Shown one piece after another: positions 9,487-16,982 of a DNA stretch of 64,000 bases. The position numbers were made by a program, and so were the translations under genes. Position 1 is the stretch's first letter, and each line of letters starts with the position of its first letter. Source of the stretch: Vibrio tetraodonis (lineage in GTDB: Bacteria; Pseudomonadota; Gammaproteobacteria; Enterobacterales; Vibrionaceae); NCBI RefSeq assembly GCF_003350295.1, contig NZ_QLYY01000023.1, positions 477 through 64,476 on the forward strand, given 5' to 3'. A model generated the notes under the pieces. The model saw only the letters and a program-made list of their open reading frames with translations, did not search any database and was not told the DNA's origin.

Positions 9487-10529
9487 CTCAGAGCACTCAA
9501 GACAGTCTCCTTATGTTCGTGACATACCATTACCTGATTACGCCCGTTTTTCTTCGCTTTATATAGTTCTTTGTCGGCGTTTCTGAGCACACTATCCAGG
9601 TCGTTAAAAAGATCGCATTGATAAATACCAATACTTGCTGTTTGGAATATTGGTTGCTCGTGCGTATTAAATGTATGGTTTTCTATGGCGATTCGAATTT
9701 CCTCTGCTTTACTTACGGCATTCTTAATCGTAGTGTTATGAAGTGCAATACAAAACTCCTCGCCACCGATTCTATATACTAGGTGCTCATCACATAAACC
9801 GTCAATCAGAGCGGCCGTTTGCACCAATACTTTATCTCCCACATCATGGCCATATTTATCATTGATTTGCTTAAAGTAATCGAGATCTAATACTAACAGT
9901 GATAACGGTAGCTTTTTGCTCTCCTGTCGATAGCGCTCAAAATTATGAATTAGAGCATGTCTGTTATACACACTTGTTAAGGCATCACGAGAAGCCAATT
10001 GACCCAGCGAGGCTTCGGAGGTTTTTCTTTTAACCTCTAGCACGTGGCTGGCCAACCAAACACTTAAGTAAGCAGTAACGAAATTAAGTGGAAGCTCCCA
10101 AATTATGTTGCCCTCACTAAGGATGCATTTGTCGATTATTAGACAGAATTGAGCTACGAAACCAACCATAGTCGCTATCATACCGTATCTCTTACCTAAT
10201 ATGAGATATGAGAGCACAGGGTAAAGGAAGCTCCAGACTAAGACACCATTATCTATTGAATAAATATAAGTATTAAAGGAAATTAAGCTCATAAAAGAAT
10301 AGATATAGCCATTAGATAGCAAGAGTGACGTATTGCCTCGATAGCTATGAAAGGCGACATAGCATGAGAAACTGCAAAAAAATGCCTGTGCAGATGCGAC
10401 TTGAGGGTAATCATCAAAAAAACCATTGACTATTACACCTATCAGACAGAGGGAGCCAAGTAAAGCACTGAGCCAGAACAAGACTGCGCGACGCAAGTGC
10501 CTAGAGGGGTTGAAGATATCTAGCTCCAT
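9483..10529 (-). CDS. Membrane diguanylate cyclase (GGDEF)
   Basis: Makes cyclic-di-GMP from two GTP. The first ~170 residues hold five or six membrane helices forming an unclassified integral sensor; the GGDEF domain follows, with DALTSVYNRHAL at its start and an intact active-site GGEEF near residue 255. The inhibitory I-site RxxD expected five residues before GGEEF is absent (CDEH instead), so product feedback through that site is unlikely. I chose the ATG at 10529 (MELDIF), which has AAGG eight bases upstream; a TTG at 10601 would add 24 residues but lacks a ribosome site. Cyclic-di-GMP would suit a neighbourhood full of adhesin and polysaccharide genes, but no direct link is visible. Confidence 0.9.
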   Translation of the reverse strand: MELDIFNPSRHLRRAVLFWLSALLGSLCLIGVIVNGFFDDYPQVASAQAFFCSFSCYVAFHSYRGNTSLLLSNGYIYSFMSLISFNTYIYSIDNGVLVWSFLYPVLSYLILGKRYGMIATMVGFVAQFCLIIDKCILSEGNIIWELPLNFVTAYLSVWLASHVLEVKRKTSEASLGQLASRDALTSVYNRHALIHNFERYRQESKKLPLSLLVLDLDYFKQINDKYGHDVGDKVLVQTAALIDGLCDEHLVYRIGGEEFCIALHNTTIKNAVSKAEEIRIAIENHTFNTHEQPIFQTASIGIYQCDLFNDLDSVLRNADKELYKAKKNGRNQVMVCHEHKETVLSALS

Positions 10530-10874
10530 TAGATCAGCCTTGTATGAATATATGTTTATATGAATATCGAATAATAGTATGCTTTTCACATGGGGGATCA
10601 AGCACTATCTTGAACTAGGATCACACAATAGTAACTACTTAGGGTTTGTTAGGAACTAACTGAAAACTATATGAAAATAAGATGTTGAAGTATAAGGCTT
10701 TATTTACTTTTTCAGAAAGACTAGTATTTCAGATATTCGTTATAAAATTGTCTTATATTGGAATTTGGTTCACGTAAATAATTAATTCTGAAGTATTATC
10801 TTTAATTTCGCTTATCGATGAAAATCAGTGGTAAAATTCTGGCAATGTTATGGAAAGTAAACACGGAGCCCTCA

Positions 10875-11348
10875 GTGGAAAAAGTGGCGATTTTTGTCGA
10901 TGTTCAGAATATTTACTACACAACAAGAGATAAGTACCAGTCGAATTTTGATTATAATCAGTTTTGGTACATAGCGACGCAAGGTCGACATGTGTTAGAG
11001 GCGAATGCTTATGCCATATCGTCCCAAGATCCAAAGCAAAGGCAATTTCACCATATTCTGCGTGGAATAGGCTTCAACGTTAAACTTAAGCCTTATATTC
11101 AAAGGCGAGACGGCAGTTCTAAAGGAGACTGGGATGTCGGTATTGCACTTGATGTTTATGAAATAGCAAGCACCGTAGATAGAATAATACTGCTATCCGG
11201 TGATGGTGACTTTGAAATTTTAGTGCAACGAGTACAACAAAGATTTGGTACTAAGGTGGATGTGTTTGCAGTTCCAGGGCTTTGTGCGCAATCCCTTATC
11301 GATGCATGTGATAGCTACATTGCAATCGACAATGACCTGTTACTCTAG
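10875..11348 (+). CDS. NYN domain (LabA/DUF88) PIN-like protein
   Basis: NYN-domain protein of the LabA/DUF88 family, a PIN-like fold typically associated with RNA cleavage. The conserved acidic positions are visible in AIFVDVQN, KGDWDVG and LSGDGDF. I chose the GTG at 10875 (VEKVAIFVD) because GGAG lies six bases upstream and this is where the family normally begins; ATGs at 10818 and 10845 would add an unrelated leader with no ribosome site. It is 157 residues and single-domain. The gene ends by overlapping the converging DUF2986 gene by nine bases. Its RNA target is unknown. Confidence 0.85.
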   Translation: MEKVAIFVDVQNIYYTTRDKYQSNFDYNQFWYIATQGRHVLEANAYAISSQDPKQRQFHHILRGIGFNVKLKPYIQRRDGSSKGDWDVGIALDVYEIASTVDRIILLSGDGDFEILVQRVQQRFGTKVDVFAVPGLCAQSLIDACDSYIAIDNDLLL

Positions 11349-11522
11349 GGAATCTAAAGGTTGATCGGGAGTGTTGTTTTCACAAGGTTCCGTTGCTTGT
11401 GTATCTAGTGTAGCTCGTTCCGCTTTTGACACATAGCGAGGCTTATTAGTTTTATGCAACTTTGCATTTTTCTTTTTATGCTTCGCTTTTAATATTTGAT
11501 TAATTTTTTTCTTTCGATTCAT
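11340..11522 (-). CDS. DUF2986 small basic protein
   Basis: Sixty-residue, strongly basic protein (MNRKKKINQILKAKHKKK at the start) of the DUF2986 family found in Vibrio and Shewanella. A conserved PRYVSKAER segment follows the lysine-rich part; the last 20 residues are acidic and variable. It has no membrane segment or signal peptide. The charge suggests nucleic-acid or ribosome association, but that is only inference. Its 3' end overlaps that of the converging NYN gene. Confidence 0.8.
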   Translation of the reverse strand: MNRKKKINQILKAKHKKKNAKLHKTNKPRYVSKAERATLDTQATEPCENNTPDQPLDSLE

Positions 11523-11772
11523 AACTTCCCCTTGGTCAATTGTATAGTAACAAAAATCGTAATGCTGTTCACTTCATTAAAAACCGAAAGTGGTATAGCC
11601 AAAATCGTCTAGTGACGCACAGCGGCATTTGTCTGTATTATCATCAAGATCCCTCGCTCTAATTGAATGCTGTTCAAAATGTAGAGTCATGGTACATTAT
11701 TTATACAGTATTTTGTTGAGGTTTACGCTACTATTAGGTCATTTCATAATAAGAACTCTGGTTGAGTAGTAG

Positions 11773-12489
11773 ATGAGCCCTTTACAATCTTTATTTATTG
11801 TTGAAGATGACGCAAAACTGCGCTTAATGCTTGCAGAATATTTCATCAAACATGATTTTGATGTGAAAATATTTGAGGATGGTACCAGTGCAATCGAGGC
11901 GATTGTTGAACATCAACCTGCGATCTTATTACTTGATCTTATGTTGCCCGGAACCGACGGGTTGACCATTTGCAGGCAAATAAGGTCAAAGTACATGGGT
12001 AAAGTACTGATGTTGACCGCAAGTGATGATGATTTTGACCATGTTGCGGCATTAGAAATAGGTGCTGATGACTTTGTAAGTAAACCAGTTAAACCAAGGG
12101 TATTGTTGGCCAGAGTAAGGATGCTGATGAGACGCGGAGAAGCTGTAGATGTCTCTTCTGACAGCGGCTCAAATAGTGCAAATCTCCTGTGTTATGGACA
12201 ACTGACCTTAAACAGACCTCGCAAAATTTGTCTGTTGAATAATCAGCAAGTCACACTGTCAGACAGTGACTTTGACTTGCTTTGGATCTTGGCAAGTTCG
12301 CCCGACCAAGTCCTATCGAGAGACGTGCTAACCAAAGCGCTCAGAGGTATTGAATATGATGGTTTAGATCGCACTATTGATAATAAGATTGTTACCTTAA
12401 GAAAGAAACTAGGTGATAGTTCAGCTACGCCGAAACGAATCATTACAGTTAGAGGGAAAGGCTACTTGTTTGTCCCCGATAGCTGGTAA
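11773..12489 (+). CDS. OmpR-family response regulator (CarR/VprA-like)
   Basis: Two-component response regulator, 238 residues: receiver domain (residues 1-120) with phosphoacceptor D55 in LLLDLMLPG, acidic pair E11-D12 and K104, then an OmpR-type winged helix (about 140-235) ending in TVRGKGYLFVPD. It lies 17 bases before its histidine kinase, with ompV third. From memory this is the arrangement of V. cholerae VC1320-VC1319-VC1318, where the pair is called CarRS or VprAB and controls lipid A glycinylation and polymyxin resistance. The almEFG targets are not in this window, so the functional equivalence rests on gene order and family only. Confidence 0.9.
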   Translation: MSPLQSLFIVEDDAKLRLMLAEYFIKHDFDVKIFEDGTSAIEAIVEHQPAILLLDLMLPGTDGLTICRQIRSKYMGKVLMLTASDDDFDHVAALEIGADDFVSKPVKPRVLLARVRMLMRRGEAVDVSSDSGSNSANLLCYGQLTLNRPRKICLLNNQQVTLSDSDFDLLWILASSPDQVLSRDVLTKALRGIEYDGLDRTIDNKIVTLRKKLGDSSATPKRIITVRGKGYLFVPDSW

Positions 12490-12506
12490 GTAAAAAGTGA
12501 GTATGT

Positions 12507-13814
12507 ATGCGAAGAATTTATATAGAAGCATTCGCTGGTTTGTTATTGCTTTTTACTTTGAGTCTAATGGCATATGAATTTATCGTTTATCAGATTAATA
12601 CTGATTACGACTATGTTTTGGAGGATCTGGAGGGTGCAGCATTTAGAGAAGTGCTGATGTCTATCTCTGAGAGCCAGGGAGAAAAGGAGGCATTGAATGT
12701 TCTGCGAGATTTTATTAATCAAACCGCTAAAACCCTGACCGTTTATCCAATATCCAAAGCGCCTATTGAGGTAAAAAACTACTTTAGTGGTGATAGAACT
12801 CACTTATTTACGTTTTATGATGATGAACGTGAATTTTGGTTTATGCTTTCATCCCCAGATGTTATCTATCGCGTAAAACCAGATGTGGAGTCGAGTCTTC
12901 GTAAAGCTATCGCATTTGACGATGACTTGCTTTGGGGGTTTATTTTAGCCGGTTTTTTCATATATACGTCCGTATTCATTTGGTTCCTTAGTCGAAGAGT
13001 AAGAGTGCTTGAAGAGGCAACGGTCAAGTTTGCACAAGGTAATTTCAATTCTCGAGCCCCCACGGGAAGCCGTTATCGGGTCGGTTCCTTGAATGACAGC
13101 TTTAATTACATGGCAGATAAGATTTCGGACCTTATTACCAGTAATCGGTCTTTGACAAACTCTATTGCTCATGATTTAAGAACGCCTATTTTTCGAATTC
13201 AATGGCAAGCTGAGATGCTACAGGATGAAAGCTTGACTCGAGTTCAGCATGAAAAAATTGCCAGTATTATAGAAGATACTGAAGAAATGGAGCAAATGGT
13301 GGATGAGTTACTGTACTTCGCTAAAGTGGAGAGACCAGACTCGATTCTTAATATTGAACCGATAGCGTTACGGAGATACATTGAGGATCTTATTAATAAG
13401 CTTCCTAATAATTATCGTGACCTGGTTGTATTGGACGTTCCAGAAACTATGATAATTGATGCTGATAGCGCACTCGCTAAGCGGCTTATCAACAATCTTC
13501 TATCAAATGCGTTGCGCTATGTAGATCAGGAGATTCGCTTATCTGCTAATCAGGACGAGGGTGCGGTATTCATTATCATAGAAGACGATGGACCAGGCAT
13601 TCCAATAGAGCAGTGGAGTGTTATTTTTAAACCCTTTTATAGTGCAGACCCTTCAAGAAACAAATCAAATACCGGCTTTGGCCTTGGTCTTGCGATCGTT
13701 AAATTGATTATCGACCGGCATGGCGGGAACATTCGGGTAGGCGCTAGTTCACTGGGTGGGGCTAAATTTACTATACGCATTCCTCGTTTGTCGCACTTGA
13801 CTGACAATCTGTGA
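12507..13814 (+). CDS. Sensor histidine kinase (RstB/CarS-like)
   Basis: Membrane histidine kinase, 435 residues. Two membrane helices (about 8-28 and 142-162) flank a ~110-residue periplasmic sensor; HAMP follows (about 165-215); the H-box is SIAHDLRTP with H222; the ATPase has an N-box (NNLLSNALRY), G1 (EDDGPGIP) and G2 (TGFGLGLAIV). Overall design resembles E. coli RstB. It should phosphorylate the response regulator encoded just upstream. The last codons contain a TGACAAT direct repeat that seems to belong to the control region of the next gene, so coding and regulatory sequence overlap here. Confidence 0.92.
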   Translation: MRRIYIEAFAGLLLLFTLSLMAYEFIVYQINTDYDYVLEDLEGAAFREVLMSISESQGEKEALNVLRDFINQTAKTLTVYPISKAPIEVKNYFSGDRTHLFTFYDDEREFWFMLSSPDVIYRVKPDVESSLRKAIAFDDDLLWGFILAGFFIYTSVFIWFLSRRVRVLEEATVKFAQGNFNSRAPTGSRYRVGSLNDSFNYMADKISDLITSNRSLTNSIAHDLRTPIFRIQWQAEMLQDESLTRVQHEKIASIIEDTEEMEQMVDELLYFAKVERPDSILNIEPIALRRYIEDLINKLPNNYRDLVVLDVPETMIIDADSALAKRLINNLLSNALRYVDQEIRLSANQDEGAVFIIIEDDGPGIPIEQWSVIFKPFYSADPSRNKSNTGFGLGLAIVKLIIDRHGGNIRVGASSLGGAKFTIRIPRLSHLTDNL

Positions 13815-13829
13815 CAATTGCCTGACAAA
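13802..13829 (+). promoter_or_regulatory. Direct repeats TGACAAT/TGACAAT/TGACAAA upstream of ompV
   Basis: Three copies of a seven-base word at 13802-13808, 13812-13818 and 13823-13829, spaced 10 and 11 bases, about one helix turn. Tandem half-sites with this spacing are typical of OmpR-family regulators. The first copy and part of the second lie inside the 3' end of the kinase gene. The likely regulator is the response regulator encoded at 11773-12489; this is inference. Confidence 0.55.
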
Positions 13830-13846
13830 TTCATCATATTTACAAT
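13818..13846 (+). promoter_or_regulatory. Candidate sigma-70 promoter for ompV
   Basis: TTGCCT (13818-13823), 17-base spacer, TACAAT (13841-13846). The -35 half is weak (TTG only), as expected of an activator-dependent promoter, and the TGACAAT repeats abut it. The ompV start is about 48 bases downstream of the -10. Confidence 0.45.
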
Positions 13847-13893
13847 CCTAATAGTTTTGTACAGTGTTCATTATGAGTTAACACGAGGACAAA

Positions 13894-14670
13894 ATGATGA
13901 AAAAGCTCACTCTAATAATCACAGCGATAACAATGGCAAATGCTGCCTATGCGGGCGATTCGTATATTCGTAATGGTAACATTTACAATAAAGAAAACAG
14001 CTGGGTTGCTGAGCTTGGTGCAGCGGGTATGACCGACCTATATACAGGTCAAAAGCATAATGTAGCTCCACTTGCTAACTTCGGTTATCAAGGAGAAGAT
14101 CTTAACGTTACACTTCAGAGTATTAACTACCGTTTTTTTGGGAATACGGGAGATGTTGTTAACCTGAGTGGGTATTTGGGTACATCAGGTCTTATGTACG
14201 ACAAAGATACTTCAGACTTTCTAAAAGGTATGGATAAACGCCATCTAAGTTTAGACCTTGGTATCAATGCTGACTTCCACTTATCTCAAGGCACTATCTC
14301 AACTTATTATCAGCATGATGTTGTAGACACGTACGACGGTTACCTAACTGGAGTAAAGTATTTCTTGCCTTTAACCATCGGTAAAGCCGACTTTGTTCCA
14401 TTTGCAGGTGTTTCATATCAGAGCAAAGAATATGTTGATTACTATTTTGGTGTGCAAGACAAGGAAGCAACCCAAAAGCGTAAAGCATACACAGGTAAAG
14501 GTGATGTCTCGTATGACGTAGGTTATAAAGTTATTGTGCCAATCAGCGACAACTGGCAGTTGACTCAAACTACGACCTACACACGCCTAGGTGATGAAAT
14601 TGCAGATTCGCCTATTGTTGATAGCGCTAATCAGTGGCTTGTTGGAGCGACGGTCTCTTATAGTTTCTAA
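13894..14670 (+). CDS. ompV: OmpV/MipA family outer-membrane protein
   Basis: Outer-membrane beta-barrel of the MipA/OmpV family, 258 residues. Signal peptide (MMKKLTLIITAITMANAAYA-GD), alternating amphipathic strands through the whole mature protein, and a C-terminal aromatic end (VSYSF) suited to Bam recognition. A MipA-type role as scaffold for murein enzymes, or an osmoregulated porin, has been proposed for relatives. It follows the two-component system in the same orientation with its own candidate promoter and operator, and a hairpin ends the unit. The start has GAGGA upstream; M1 and M2 are both possible. Confidence 0.9.
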   Translation: MMKKLTLIITAITMANAAYAGDSYIRNGNIYNKENSWVAELGAAGMTDLYTGQKHNVAPLANFGYQGEDLNVTLQSINYRFFGNTGDVVNLSGYLGTSGLMYDKDTSDFLKGMDKRHLSLDLGINADFHLSQGTISTYYQHDVVDTYDGYLTGVKYFLPLTIGKADFVPFAGVSYQSKEYVDYYFGVQDKEATQKRKAYTGKGDVSYDVGYKVIVPISDNWQLTQTTTYTRLGDEIADSPIVDSANQWLVGATVSYSF

Positions 14671-14688
14671 TTTTCATTTCTTAGCTTT

Positions 14689-14712
14689 AAGCCTGACCAT
14701 CCGGTCAGGCTT
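14689..14712 (+). terminator. Hairpin terminator after ompV
   Basis: Perfect ten-base stem AAGCCTGACC / GGTCAGGCTT with an ATCC loop; the following T-tract is short and interrupted (TTCTTG). Confidence 0.7.
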
Positions 14713-14741
14713 CTTGCGTTGCGTGAGTTTAATAGAATTTT

Positions 14742-15674
14742 ATGTTTCTGAATTACATATATTTTATCCAGTCTTTGCCTAAAGTGGCACAGAGCGTTTA
14801 TCCAGACATTAAAGGCATTAAAAAGCTACGTTACAATGCTCGTTTTTGTATCTGGTCAATGCTGAAGCCTTCAGTTTTGCGCACGATGCAGACATTGTTT
14901 GACCAACCCAAGTTTCAACCCATAAAAGAGCATCACCCTAGAATTTTTGAGAAACCCCTAAAGCCATATGTCTGTTTAAACTGGCGTCCACGCCAAAGGG
15001 CGGTGAAGATCCATGAGCACTTTCAAGCTTTGTATCAGATGTATGGTTCCAATATCACTTGCTTTTATACTGGCGATGGCTGGAGGCTAATGGATATCCT
15101 CGATTGTTCTTTGTTCTTATGCTCAGGACCTGAAAGAGAAGGTTCTCTGGCCTTAAAATTAGTTGATCCAATTGGTCGTGACCTATTTACTTTAGCGTTC
15201 AATATATCAACCACCCCAAAGCGAGAGATTTATATTGGTGCTTTGCAAGGACCTAGTGAACAGATTACCGATCGCGGAGAAGTGATAAAGTCGTTGACTC
15301 GAGGAATGCATGGCTTGAGACCAAAAGCCTTGATGTTAGAAGTTTTGCTTATCCTTGCCAAAGAATGGAGGATTGACACTCTCTATGGTATTACCAATAA
15401 AGGTCATGTCTATCAGGCGCTTAGATATACAGGCTCAAAGCGATCTAGCATCAGCTATCAATACGGTGAGCTATGGAGCGAGTACGGAGGAAAGCAAGTA
15501 TCAAAATATATGTATGATATTCCGCTAAACCCTATTCGTAAGGATCCCAGCACATTGAATAAGAATAAGCGCCGGCTGTATACCAAACGATACGCTTGGT
15601 TAGATAAGGTCAAAGAAGAGGTGTGCTGCCAGTTATCCGGAATACAGGCCATTCATATCAATAGTGAATGTTAG
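14742..15674 (+). CDS. VirK/YbjX family (DUF535) protein
   Basis: Cytoplasmic protein of the DUF535 family (VirK of Shigella, YbjX of E. coli), 310 residues, the usual length. Typical family segments include YVCLNWRPRQRAV, a GREIYIG-like stretch (KREIYIGALQGP) and ITNKGHVY near residue 220. Members are linked to PhoPQ-type regulons, resistance to cationic peptides and export of surface proteins, but the biochemical function is unknown. Its position beside a CarRS/OmpV-like module associated with antimicrobial-peptide resistance fits that theme. It starts about 30 bases after the ompV hairpin, so readthrough could supply some expression. Confidence 0.85.
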   Translation: MFLNYIYFIQSLPKVAQSVYPDIKGIKKLRYNARFCIWSMLKPSVLRTMQTLFDQPKFQPIKEHHPRIFEKPLKPYVCLNWRPRQRAVKIHEHFQALYQMYGSNITCFYTGDGWRLMDILDCSLFLCSGPEREGSLALKLVDPIGRDLFTLAFNISTTPKREIYIGALQGPSEQITDRGEVIKSLTRGMHGLRPKALMLEVLLILAKEWRIDTLYGITNKGHVYQALRYTGSKRSSISYQYGELWSEYGGKQVSKYMYDIPLNPIRKDPSTLNKNKRRLYTKRYAWLDKVKEEVCCQLSGIQAIHINSEC

Positions 15675-15796
15675 TTTTAAAAGTATTTTTTATTTTTATA
15701 TTTTTCGAAAACTTTACATAGTTTTCACTTAATATTGAACCAGCATGTTACTGTCATTGAAGTTATGCTCAAAATGTTGTTCGAGGTGTGAGCTTT

Positions 15797-16273
15797 ATGC
15801 AGGTTGAAACTAGGTCTGGCCTTAAGGTCATTGCAATTGTAGAGGCGCTAAAAGGCGTCATTTCATTTGCCGTTGTCTTAGGAATATATGCTTTCCCGAG
15901 CAAAGATTTGCGTCAATTAGCCGAGCTTCTTGTTCAGCATTTTCACCTTAATCCTGTTCACCCAATCTCTGAAATGCTCATTGACCTCTCGAGGAGAGTT
16001 CCCCAATTAAATATGAGCTTGTTGATGATGATTGCTGTTCTATACACTGTGGTTCGATGGATTGAGGCTTATGGCTTATGGAATGAGTTTCGTTGGACTG
16101 AGTGGTTAGCCTTGATCAGTTGTGCTATCTACATACCCTTTGAAATCTATGCTGCAATTAATCATCCAAGTAAGGTTAGCATCACACTGCTCATAATAAA
16201 CTTGGGGATCATTGCTTATATAGCAAGGACACTTTATAGTAAGCCCGAGTCTAATTTTGCTGCACAAAATTAA
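15797..16273 (+). CDS. DUF2127 family membrane protein
   Basis: Integral membrane protein of 158 residues with four hydrophobic helices and the DUF2127 signatures: ALKGVISFAVVLG at the start and RWIEAYGLW in the middle. Function is unknown for the family. I chose the ATG at 15797, which has CGAGG ten bases upstream; a GTG at 15788 would add three residues. It is followed by about 190 bases with no terminator I can recognise. Confidence 0.8.
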   Translation: MQVETRSGLKVIAIVEALKGVISFAVVLGIYAFPSKDLRQLAELLVQHFHLNPVHPISEMLIDLSRRVPQLNMSLLMMIAVLYTVVRWIEAYGLWNEFRWTEWLALISCAIYIPFEIYAAINHPSKVSITLLIINLGIIAYIARTLYSKPESNFAAQN

Positions 16274-16461
16274 TTTGTGCTCAATGTCATATTTATGTTG
16301 TAAAACCCATATAAAATGCAGTAAATAGTGTAATGAAGAGTATAAAGCTGTAAACCTGAATGCACGATGACTGGCTTCACAGTCAAAAACAGTTAGAGTT
16401 TTATTAGCAGGATTTACGCCTGTATGTACAGTACAAGGCAGACAACGTCAGGAGAAGTCTC

Positions 16462-16659
16462 ATGAGTAAATATTGTCCGAACTGTGGGATAGAGATGATT
16501 GATAAAAATCAGGTCTCTATATGTCCGAGAAATGATATTGGAGAGTGTTCTTATGATGGGTATCGAGATGCCGTAGCTCAAAACAATGACGATTATTCGC
16601 TTGTTGAGTTTGAACGCAACGAGGATTTAAAAGTCGCTAATGCAGATGCAGGGGCTTAA
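16462..16659 (+). CDS. Small Cys-rich protein, possible zinc knuckle
   Basis: Sixty-five-residue protein with CPNC near the start and two further cysteines (ICPRNDIGEC), a spacing that could bind one zinc ion in the first 30 residues; the rest is acidic and probably disordered. An excellent ribosome site (AGGAG, seven bases before ATG) supports it as a real gene. It stands alone and ends in a terminator. I do not recognise the family. Confidence 0.65.
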   Translation: MSKYCPNCGIEMIDKNQVSICPRNDIGECSYDGYRDAVAQNNDDYSLVEFERNEDLKVANADAGA

Positions 16660-16982
16660 TAGAGTTTATAGTCTATACGTTGTGTCTAGACGGTTCAATT
16701 TTAAACGACATACCGCTAAAGGTTAAACTTTACCTAATCTAAGAAATTAAAGAGTGCAATTACGGCACTCTTTTACTTTTTATGCTATTGCTTAAATGTC
16801 AATATCTTCATCTAAGTATTAAATGTCGACAATAATGATTTCTTTAGTTACACCAAAATTTTAACAGAACTATCTACAGTGACATGAATTAATTATACGT
16901 CGGTAAATATATTTCAACCCAAAGCTATATCATTTCATCATTATTCTATAATTGAAAAAACATAACGTTAGGCTTGGCTATA
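16660..16982. other. Intergenic stretch before the GH3 gene
   Basis: About 320 bases, very AT-rich in the second half. It holds the terminator at 16750 and presumably the promoter of the GH3 gene. I see no clear -35/-10 pair and no operator beyond the palindrome TAACGTTA at 16964-16971. Confidence 0.5.
16750..16778 (+). terminator. Terminator after the small Cys-rich gene
   Basis: AAGAGTGC / GCACTCTT stem with a seven-base loop followed by TTACTTTTT. Confidence 0.85.

Noticed and set aside
11561..11676. Direct repeat AATGCTGTTCA at 11561 and 11666 upstream of the response regulator
   Set aside because: The copies are 105 bases apart, not phased to each other or to a promoter; chance is likely.
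16274..16461. Possible riboswitch upstream of the small Cys-rich gene (hairpin at 16369-16384)
   Set aside because: The hairpin has only a five-base stem, and I find none of the conserved cores of cyclic-di-GMP or other riboswitches.
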